Shown in pieces: positions 20,871 to 32,800 of a stretch of 64,000 nt of DNA. A program made the translations under genes and the position numbers. Where the stretch lies: NCBI GenBank assembly GCA_905116865.2, contig CAJHNH020002026.1, positions 62,001-126,000 on the forward strand, read 5' to 3'. Each line of letters starts with the position of its first letter. Position 1 is the stretch's first letter. Below the pieces are notes generated by a model. It made no database searches. It saw only the letters and a program-made list of their open reading frames with translations, and was not told the origin of the DNA. Source of the stretch: Candidula unifasciata (taxonomy: Eukaryota > Mollusca > Gastropoda > Stylommatophora > Geomitridae).

Positions 20871-23800
20871 CTGGCAGACAAACATTTGTTATTATCATCA
20901 TTAATATCATCTGTGTGACTACACTGATGTTGGTAATGAGAATATGCACGACGATGACAGAAATAATGAGCTCATTAATGAGTATGGCAGACAGTTAGAC
21001 ATGCTTGTAACAGTTCACTGCCATGGATACATCTACATATAACAGTCGCATACAGTAGACATCTACATTTGACATACTGAGCTGGCAATTTGGACAAATT
21101 ACATGTCCACTCTCAGTGTAATAGAAAATTAAACTGTCTGCTGGAATCTTCATCCAAGGGTATGTAGTTGTTGCTGGTAATGAAAGAGCTGATAGATTGG
21201 CTGGTTGTGCTCTTATGTTATATTTGGAATTGTATCACTGTCTGCATCTTGCTTACTTGACTTCTACTTTAGCCTCTGGTATGGTTTTTCATGAGAGTAC
21301 CTTGTCTTTTAATACAGCCAAAACATTGAACTTGTCTCTCTGTCATTTCTCAAAGTTTGTCATTTCTTGTATCTGCTCTTTTCATTCCAAGTCTCTGTTT
21401 TTGTTTCCCAAAAATAGGACCTATTCTTCTCTACCTCCACATCTTCTTACTGTGCCTCTCATCTTTCAGCGGAGCATGAGTGTCCGACTAGCTGATACTA
21501 AATCCTTTGTAAACAATTGGAAAACACAGAAAAAGGTTGTTAACAATATATATTATTCAGTTAAACGAACACAGAAAGGATGTTGATCCCACAAGCCTTC
21601 ATCAGCAAACAAACAAACAAATGACACGGAAGTAATTTCATTACTTTTCAGACAGATGAAAATGGGAAACTACAAAAAATTAGACATAGACATTGTGTGA
21701 ATCTGGGCACGTTTTGAGGCGGAATGGGCTCAAGAACTTGGCGACGACTGGCAACAGTGATGGAAAAAGCAAGGGGAAGGCAAAGAGATAAATGTGTGGA
21801 TGGTTTGACCAAATGAGTGGGGTGAGACAAGAACACTGACATTATCTGCAACTCTGGTGATCACGTGAGATGGTCAAACATGACATCCTACGCTGGTCTG
21901 CATGACACATGATGATAGTGATGAACTAAATTAAATCAAATATTGTACAAACACGTCAAATAAAAACAAGAAAGCAGAATGAAACGAAATATGTGGCACT
22001 CAGTTCAGAAGTTCTCATTCTTGTATCTTAGGACAGAAGAGGAAAAACTGAACAAGGCTACGGTTGTACACTCTGGTGGAAAGTTCAGGTTGTTTGTCCA
22101 CTTCTGTCTGGACTGTGATCTTGTTTCATGACTTAAGTGGTGTGTATTCCAATACATGCAAACACAAGCCACCCACGCTGGAACAACAGGGATTACAATG
22201 TAACCGTTTTGTTGTGCTCCAGTATCACTGCTGTTTGGCAGTACGGTTCAGTGGCTGTAACAGTCAGTACAGTTCAGTGGCTGTAACAGTCAGTACAGTT
22301 CAGTGGCTGTAACAGTCAGTACAGTTCAGTGGCTGTAACAGTCAGTACGGTTCAGTGGCAGTAACGGTCAGTACAGTTCAGTGGCTGTAACAGTCAGTAC
22401 GGTTCAGTGGCAGTAACGGTCAGTACGGTTCAGTGGCTGTAACAGTCAGTACGGTTCAGTGGCAGTAACGGTCAGTACAGTTCAGTGGCAGTAACGGTCA
22501 GTACGGTTCAGTGGCTGTAACAGTCAGTACGGTTCAGTGGCAGTAACAGTCAGTACAGTTCAGTGGCTGTAACAGTCAGTACGGTTCAGTGGCAGTAACG
22601 GTCAGTACAGTTCAGTGGCTGTAACAGTCAGTACGGTTCAGTGGCAGTAACGGTCAGTACAGTTCAGTGGCTGTAACAGTCAGTACGGTTCAGTGGCAGT
22701 AACGGTCAGTACGGTTCAGTGGCTGTAACAGTCAGTACGGTTCAGTGGCTGTAACAGTCAGTACGGTTCAGTGGCAGTAACAGTCAGTACGGTTCAGTGG
22801 CTGTAACAGTCAGTACGGTTCAGTGGCAGTAACGGTCAGTACAGTTCAGTGGCTGTAACAGTCAGTACGGTTCAGTGGCAGTAACGGTCAGTACAGTTCA
22901 GTAGCAGTAACAGTCAGTACGGTTCAGTGGTTGTAACAGTTAGTACAGTTCAGTGGCTGTAACAGTCAGTACAGTTCAGTGGCTGTAACAGTCAGTACAG
23001 TTCAGTGGCTGTAACAGTCAGTACGGTTCAGTGGCAGTAACGGTCAGTACGGTTCAGTGGCTGTAACAGTCAGTACGGTTCAGTGGCAGTAACAGTCAGT
23101 ACGGTTCAGTGGCAGTAACAGTCAGTACGGTTCAGTGGCAGTAACGGTCAGTACGGTTCAGTGGCAGTAACGGTCAGTACGGTTCAGTGGCTGTAACAGT
23201 CAGTACGGTTCAGTGGCAGTAACGGTCAGTACGGTTCAGTGGCAGTAATGGTCAGTACAGTTCAGTGGCTGTAACAGTCAGTACGGTTCAGTGGCTGTAA
23301 CAGTCAGTACGGTTCAGTGGCTGTAACGGTCAGTACGGTTCAGTGGCAGTAACGGTCAGGGACTCTTTTCCACACCTGCATGCCTACTGACTAGACCTGT
23401 GTTTTATAGACCAATCGGCACTTGAGGGAGATGTGGGCAGCATCACACCGGCACATCACTTCCAAGAACTTTATCTGATACCCATTTAAGGCTGGGTCGA
23501 CCTGGGAGCCAAGATCATTTTTGAAAAAGTCTGCCTCCTTTAGGACCGGAACCCACAACCTTCGGAAGTGCAGGCGAGCCTCTAGCCGCTACACCACGGC
23601 GGCCCCCAGTTGAACAGGGTTTCTGGAAATTGTAGCTGTTTGATTCTCTTCCTTGAGATGAACTTTTTAAATGTTTTCATAAACATCCATTTGATAGATC
23701 TGGTTAATCTGTATGCCTCTCGGGCAGATGCACTCCAACTTGGAAGAAAGTTCCAGGGTAGCAGAGCAAACTAAAAGGTGCTTGTGCATCACAGGGAAAG

Positions 23801-26800
23801 ACAACTCTACATGACGGGGAGAGGAGCCAGGAAGGTAAATCACCTGAAAACTCACCTGTGTGGCTGGTGACGGGGAGAGGAACCAGGAAGGTAAATCACC
23901 TGAAAACTCACCTGTGTAGCCTGTGACGGGGAGAGGAACCAGGAAGGTAAATCACCTAAAAACTCACCTGTGTAGCCTGTGACGGGGAGAGGAGCCAGGA
24001 AGGTAAATCACCTGAAAACTCACCTGTGTAGCCTGTGACGGGGAGAGGAGCCAGGAAGGTAAATCACCTGAAAACTCACCTGTTTAGCTGGTGACAGGGA
24101 GAGGAGCCAGGAAGGTAAATCACCTGAAAACTCACCTCTGGTGACAGGGAAAGGAGCCAGGAAGATAAATCACCTGAAAACTCACCTGTGTAGCTGGTCT
24201 CTTTATCCCAGGTGCAGTGGTCACAACAGGTGTGAGCCGAACTGAGGATGGCTCCAGAGCTGATCCTGTCGTTGGGCCGGCTCCTCAACACAATTTGTTT
24301 CCAAGTCTGCAACAGTTCCAGCATCAGTTTGTCTTTACTGATTAACATCTCTGTTATTGTTGTTTTTATATATTCAATGCAATGTTTCCCCATTGTAAAT
24401 TTGAACAAAGAAGACACAAACAATAGATTGCACACTTTATTGCCTGGCATATTTTCAACATCGATTAAACAAGACTGTCTAGGCATTCCTGACAGTCTTG
24501 TTTGATCGATGTTGAAATTGTACTTCAGTTATGAAGGATTCACTTATCTGCTTCATTTATGTAATTGTTACTGTAGTATACACCTGACGAGATACAGCGA
24601 AATATGCCAGGCAATAAAGTGTGCAGTCTATTGTTTGTGTCTTCTTTGTTCAAGTTTATATATATATATTAGTTATATAACCACTAATTAACTGAGGATC
24701 GGCTGGCCAAGCAGTTACGTCAGACTCTTACGCAGGGGAAAAAATTAAACACCCTAACCTGCACAGTCTGTGGCGACAGCACTAGTCACGCTGCCCTAAA
24801 TCCTCAGGCTCATGACCCAGCTCCCCCCCCCCCCCCCCATCCTATCTCTCCTCCCCCTCTGCCTTAAAAAGCCATAAATACAGACAGGGTGCCATTTTTA
24901 ATTCATTAACATATTCATGACACTGGACTGAAACCTGGCATCAGTGAGGCAATACAACAAGAAGCATTAACATATTATGTAATTTATTCACTCATTCTTC
25001 TTCTTCTTCTGTTCTGTTGTCATCTCACTGATACCAGGTTGTAGCCCAGGGTTATGGTTTTCTGTATTTGCTTTGCACTTCTCGGGTGGCATGGGTGATG
25101 GATTTGTTCATCTTTTTGCAGGATTCTGCTACACCATTTATCCATATCTTTCTTGGCCTTCCTCTCAGATGTTCTGCTGTAAAAAGTCTCCTATGTGGTT
25201 TGGTCTGTCTTGTCACTAAATGGCTGAACCATTTCATTCTTTGTTTGTCAATATAATTCAGACATGGTCTTTTTGCGACTTTCTAAAATGCTGGTATTCA
25301 TAACCCTGTCTCTTCTAGTGTTGTTGGTGACCTTGCGAAGGCAGCACATTTCACATGTAGTTATTTTCTGTTCTAGTGTCTGATTTATTGTCCATGTTTG
25401 GCACTGATAACATAAAGAAGAGATAAAGATTATATTAATCATTTGCTGTTTTGCTAGAAGGCAGACATCTGGGTGTCTAAGCAGTGTGGCTAAACTGGTA
25501 GGTGACAGCATTTGCCTTCTGTAATCTGACTTCTATCGCTCTATCGAGTCTGCCATCCTCTGTAAATATGCTTCCTAAATATTTGAATTCTTGTACTTGT
25601 TTGATTGTAGTACTGTTACATTAACTTTCGTGATATTATGTTTCCTGCCAATCCCCGTTACTCAGTTTTTGCAATGTTTATTCTCATATCATACTGTATG
25701 CAGGTTTGGTGCAAAGAGTCAATATGTTATTGTAAATTCTGTTCTTGGTGATGTTTTAAACTGTGATCGTCTGCAAAAAGTAGTTCATTGATTTCTTCAG
25801 TGTCCGTATAGGCCTCCTTTGTAACTCTATCCATGTAAGTAATGAATGGCAACGGTGAGAGGACACATCCCTGTCTGACACCTGATGAGATGGGAAACCA
25901 GTCTGTCATTCCTTATCTTGTTTTTACTGTGCCCTGACTACCTTGGGAAGGAGCCATGATGTTGCCCAACAGTTAATCTTGAATGTCATAATCCTCTAAA
26001 AATGTTCCATAGTTTGCATCTGTTGACCTGATCAAATGCCTTCTCTTGATCTATAAATATAAGGTATTGACTTTTATCACATTCAATAGACTGTTGGCTT
26101 GTCTGCCTTAAAAGAAAATATTGCTCTTCCCTTCCTGAAACCGAGCTGTCTCTTGCTTAAATGAGGCTCTAATATTCACTCATTAATAAATCATTGTATT
26201 CTTTAATTTGCTCTTTTCTTGACTGAACTTTTCACAAATCATTTAAATCATTAATCGGTTAGCTGATCCAATCATGGACCTGCCCATCCTGAATTTGATC
26301 ACACACCTTGACCGCAAACTCCCGACACGGTCTGCTGTCCCTAGACGTGAACTCGAGGCTGCTGTAGATGTGGTAGTAGCCTGAGAGGAGAATGAGAAAA
26401 CCGGACGGTAGCACCTGAACGTTGTTGACATGTTCCCTGGTTGTGTCGCTCTCAGAGTTGTCCGGCTGTAGTCGGATGTTGCTGTCATTGGTGAATGTCC
26501 CTGACATACCTGGTGAGAGACACAGATAAGGCTAGTTAAACTTTGGCATTCATTTAAGTGAAGACTCAAAATCACATGTTCATATTGGCGTCCTTTATGG
26601 CAAACTGGTAGTCTATCTGCCTACATATGTCATTGGCAGTATTCGCAGGTAACTATTCCCCCCCAACCTCCCTATATACACAAACTACCATCAAAGATGC
26701 CCAAACTGTTCAGGCTGTTGGCACTTTTGATAATTTTGCAACACAGCAATTCGGCTTACTAGCAAGGCGACGTTAGGCTTACCTCTTATAAGACTTATGG

Positions 26801-29800
26801 ACAGATACATCAACAGTACTAAGAAAATGTTTCACGACACAGCTTATCTCATGAAAAACTTTACATTTATATCAAAAATATATAATATTTCCAAGATTGA
26901 TATTACTGTTATTATCTTCTTCTTCGATGTTTCTGTCAGAAAACTTAGATCAGGAGGCCGGTAGCCTTTACGAAAGCTATCTCCTCATATACCACAAAGT
27001 TTGGTCTTTATTGTAGTTGGAATACGTCACATTACGTGTGTGATGGCAGCATACACCTGGCAGTTTTGGATTGTGTAAGTGGGTGCGTGCATGTTACACA
27101 CTCTGAACGTTTAAGTAGAGTGTGTTGCTAATGACATCCCCCCCCCCCCCCCACCACCCCAGTGTGTGGAGGAAACATGCACATCCTTGACCTTATCCCA
27201 CACATTCGGTGTGTTCAGTGCTGGATCACCTGTTGGTGACATCCTCATATGTTGTCTGTCTGCATATGTGAATTCTGAGTTCCAGTCAGTCTGAATATGT
27301 GAAATCTGAGTTTAAGTAAGTCTGCATATGTGAATTCCGAGTTCCAGTCTGCATATGTGAATTCTGAGTTCCAGTCTGCTTATGTAAATTCTGAGTTCCA
27401 TTCGGTCTGCATATGTGAATTCTGAGTTCTAGTCTGCATATGTGAATTCTGAGTTCTAGTCTGCATATGTGAATTCTGAGTTCCAGTCTGCATATGTGAA
27501 TTCTGAGTTCCAGTCTGCATATGTGAATTCTGAGTTCTAGTCTGCATATGTGAATTCTGAGTTTCAATCATCTTACAGCTCGCTGGTTTTCTGAGCTTAA
27601 AAGAACTGGGATGGGAGAGGGTGGGGGCTCCACGAAACAGCTCCTTCCAAGTGGACACTGTGATACATGGTTGATGGAAGCCCCTACAAACAACTGCAGC
27701 TCGATAAATGTATTTCTTTAAACGTCTGATCCAAAAATTAGCCTTCCATGTTTTACCAGCAAATAACAAATTAAAATGCATATGTGCATCTGTGTTGTGT
27801 CTATGTAGTTAATACATCTACGGTTGTGTGTATTGTATTCATGTCGACTTATTTACACCTGTGTGCATGTGTCAGTGCGTGAACCCATATGTGAGCTTAT
27901 GTGGTTGTATGATGTGTGACTGTGTGCGTGCATACGTATGTGTAGTCGTGTTTAACTGGCTGTTCTCTAATGACATTTCTGGCTGGTTTAGCGAGCCTGG
28001 TATATTTGTGACATGGATCAGCAAATGGAACACAGACACTTACCTGCACGAGTCAACGGCAGCAGTCGCTTGTGTACAGACACTGGACCCGATGTGACAT
28101 TTGCTGGGTCATAGGTCACAGGAACTAAGGATGAGAGAGAGTACAGTGATGCTTTAGATAAAGGAGTAACATCGTTCCACTATCACATTCATTAGCCAAA
28201 TATTCGTTAGCTGAAATGTAATTTTCTGTAGATTTCTACTACGCCTAGGTTTCCCGTCATGTTAACACGTGCATATCTACTAAGGTTAACTGAATCACAA
28301 TGGGTTAATTGAGGCTGAAAAACAGCCAAAAGTATCTTCGTTAGCTGAAACATTTGTTGGCTGGGTCACTCGTTAGTCACGAAACTAATGTATTTGCTGG
28401 TGATGTTTTCAAGTAAGTGGCCAAGAATAACTGTTTGCAACTATGGATCCTGTTCTGCACTGTGCTGGGTCGTGGACATATGTTGCCGGCTGACCTTATT
28501 TGGTGTGGGATGTGGTCGGTATCACGGCAGTCGTCTTTACTTCCAGCAACATTTCACGATCCCAGCCTGAGCCTGGGTCGACCTGGGAGTCCAGATCATT
28601 TGTTTAGTGCTCACCTTTACGTAGAGTCCAAGGCTTGACCACCGGTCGACTGCTGTCACCAGAGTCTCGGTCAATTGTTGGGAGAGGGAGGGGGTACCCA
28701 GATTAGAGTTGGAGATAGAGAGCAGAAGATCGAGAGAGAAATGAGAAAAGCTCGCGAAAGAGAATAAATAGCAAGAGAGAGATGGGGTGAGTACGCGAGA
28801 AAAAAGAGAGATGGTTGGCTATCTGACGGGAACGTCCTGCCACAGAGAGACAGAAGAAGAAATATAAGTGATAAAGAGAAAGGGGAAAGCCAACACAGAA
28901 AATAGAATGTTGGCATCAGAAACAGCCATAAAGAATTGAAGATGTACAATGAGTCAGGGGCATACCACAAAGATATAAGGGGGAGGGGGCACCTCAGCCT
29001 CTTATAATTCCAGGAGGGCTCAGTGGGCTTAAACTTTGTTTAAATTTGCAATAATAGTAGTTAACATTATTATGTGATGAGAAGAAAGTCAATACAATGA
29101 TATATTGGATATAATGTTACATATATTTTCAGAGGAATGTCGGGGGGGGGGGGGGGGGGCACTTGCCCCCTGCACATTTTCTAAGTTGGGGGGAGAAATT
29201 CAAGAAAATTATTGTGCATATTCAGGGCGTTGGCCAGAGCAAAAATAAGATCCTGACAGCAATACTTAAGACTCTCCCCAGAGCAAACATAAGATCCTGA
29301 CAGCTCCCTACCTAGACCCTCCCCAGAGCAAACATAAGATCCTGACAGCCCCCTACCTAGACCCTTCCCAGAGCAAACATAAGATCCTGACAGCTTCCTA
29401 CCTAGACCATCCCCAGAGCAAACATAAGATCCTGACAGCTCCCTACCTAGACCCTCCCCAGAGCAAACATAAGATCCTGACAGCCCCCTACCTAGACCCT
29501 CCCCAGAGCAAACATAAGATCCTGACAGCTTCCTACCTAGACCCTCCCCAGAGACGTTTACTAGTCAGAGATGTTTGTTTTCATGAATCAAATACTTTGA
29601 GTGTAGTTATTATTATTATTACTTTATCTGACATTAATTTACCACAGTGGAGTTAGGTCACAGTGGGCCAGCTAGAAACCATGGGAGTGTCACATGGGAA
29701 ACCAAACTCCTCTGGTTGCCTCGGACAAGTGGGCAACACTGAGCTTTGGCAGGGAACAGTATTGGGTATATGACCATCCTGACCATCCAGCTGGCACCAC

Positions 29801-32800
29801 AGACAATGGGAGGTATGGACACAACATTATGTACAGCCTACAGCTGAAACCATGCCCCGTGCAAACAACAACAAACATTAGGTCCGTCTCCACGTCAGGG
29901 TTTGGCTGCGGTGGAAGACAATACACAGCCGTATTTGGAAATATCATGTGGTGAGACACTAGTCACTTCCACGATGAAACTCGCATACCATTGATCAAAA
30001 GTCGCCAGTACCAGAAGTTGTTTCTTAAGCCGCCTGACGCTGACTCAAACATTGGTACGTCATAGGTGCCATTGACCAGACTCTACTAAAAACTCATGAC
30101 AGACAAACAGTGACATATGTTTCATTATCTCCCAAACCTTGCAACAAAACAAGTGGTTGTCACACATCTCCATGACAACAAGGAACAACAACCGACAACA
30201 AGCAACGCCTACCTGGTACATTTGTCTGTTTCTGCCGAATCTGTGGACATGAAACAGTTATCATAACTACCATGTTCGGCACCATTTTCTAAATTTAAAA
30301 AAAAGGTGCCGGTACTCACATGTGTATATTACAGTAGCATTCAGACAATGTTTGATAGATATGTCTGCACTGTGTACCGTTAGAAACAAAAAGGTGCCGG
30401 TACTCACATGTGTATAATACAGTAGCATTCAGACAATGTCTTAAAGATGTGCCTGCACTGTGTACAGTTAGAAACAAAAGTGAGGATTTTCATGACATAT
30501 GTCGAATGTAGGTCAAATAATGCTAATTTTAAGATAGCGGATATGTCTAATATTTATTTCTGATTGATCTAATCAGTTTCTGTTTGTCGGCTACTTCTTT
30601 CAGGACGGCTACTTCTTTCAGGACGGCTACATCTTTCAGGACTGCTACTTCTTTCAGGACGGCTACATCTTTCAGGACGGCTACTTCTTTCAGGACGGCT
30701 ACATCTTTCAGGACAGCTACTTCTTTCAGGAGGGCTACATCTTTCAGGACGGCTACATCTTTCAGGACAGCTACATTTGTCTGCCATAAGATGTTTCTCA
30801 AACTGGCTGTTTAATTGTCCTTGATTTACTCACTCACTCACTCACACACGCACACACACACCAAACCTGGCAAGCCAAACTTCTTTGCAAATTAATGTCA
30901 GCCCTTTGTAAATCAAATTTACCCCTTTGCAATCAAACAAAACCTTTTTCAAATCAAATGCAAGCTAGTTTTGTCATTCTTGTGAGGTAGTTCTTTTATT
31001 TTTACAAGCCATCTTAGTCTGGAGTGATGACTGTTGGAAGATTCTTAGTCTGTTCTCTGCAAGGCATCTTGTTCTGTTCTCTGCAAGGCATCTTGTTCTG
31101 TTCTCCGCAAGGCATCTTGTTCTGTTCTCTGCAAGGCATCTTGTTCTGTTCTCTGCAAGACATCTTGTTCTGTTCTCTGCAATGCATCTTGTTCTGTTCT
31201 CTGCAAGACATCTTGTTCTGTTCTCTGCAAGCCATCTTGTTCTGTTCTCTGCAAGACATCTTGTTCTGTTCTCTGCAAGCCATCTTGTTCTGTTCTCTGC
31301 AAGCCATCTTGTTCTGTTCTCTGCAAGGCATCTTGTTCTGTTCTCTGCAAGCCATCTTGTTCTGTTCTCTGCAAGGCATCTTGTTCTGTTCTCTGCAAGG
31401 CATCTTGTCTGTAAGGAAATAACTGTTGCAAACTATCTGACCCGATTTACTCCAGATTTCTGGAATATACATCTACATGTGTTTCACTGATACATCTACA
31501 TGTGTTTCACTGATACATCTACATGTGTTTCACTGACTGACATTCACTTACAAACTCTATGATAACTGCCATCTGATCCACGTCCCCAGCGCAGCAACTC
31601 TCCACTCCATCCCGTAGTTTCCTTGGCAACCTGCTGACTGAGGTGGTCAGTTTCTGGTCGTGAGAAAACGTCTGATAAGATCTTGACACGGGAAACACAC
31701 GAAAGTACTTTTCTGTTTGTCCTGAAATATTCAATAACAAAAATCAAAATATCCTAATTGAGCATGCCTTTTCAGAAACTCAAATTTACAATCTTGGCAG
31801 CTCTGTTATGTGGCGGACATTGAATTCTACAGCTAATTCTAAAGACTGTTATGGCAAAGAACAGAACCCTTCTTCACGTCTTCGGGTGTGGGGGCAAATA
31901 GTGTCAGACCTAAATTTTATTGACCAATTACAGGTGATCATCACCTGTGATGTGCGAACAACATTGACCTTCGTGGGTGATGTGGTCGAACTTTATGCAG
32001 GTCATCTTTACTTCCCGGAACTATACCTTGCACCCATTTAAAGCTGAGTCGACCTGTTGGACAATGTCATTTTTGAAGAAAAATGTCCGCTGGATACTAC
32101 ACAATATATACCAACTTGAAAAGAAGCACAAAAATGAGACCGTTCAAGTGACATAATTACTTGGATACTGTTTCATTAGACACCTGCCATACAAGTCTGA
32201 GATTAATTTTGGGATTATGCGGCTATCCTTCGAATAACGGGCACAAAAGATGGTGGCCACAAAAAACCCTAACAGAGCCTCAGTCACGTGTCAATTGCGC
32301 ATTTCCAGCGACTTAAATTTGCGGTTTTCCGGCGACTACCGCCACTGGTTACAAATTTAAGGCAAATTAATTCTTTTGGCTAAAATCAACATATTTTGAT
32401 GGTTATTTATTGAAAATTGCATACTTCCTTTACGTGGAAAATGGCCAAATTTGTCACCATGGCGTGATATCTCATAAAGATGGCTTACTGAAAATTGGCA
32501 CATAAATTTAGCATTCTATTTTACACCTGATTAAGTAACAACTTTTTATTCAAAGCTACAGTTTAAAAGTTATGCTAATTTATGTGGAACAATAATTTAT
32601 ATCCCTAAAATTAGGGTCAGTATTAATATACGTGGGGGGGGGGGGGGGAGTCATAAAATATTCAAGCTGCTTTATTCATTCTAGTTCAGTCTGTTTCGGT
32701 GTTGTTTTCCAATGTGTGTGTGTCAAGTCGGGAGACAATATGTTAACAGCTTTTTGAGATAATTGTGAGTAACGCAGTTAAAAAAATATATAATTTTTTT

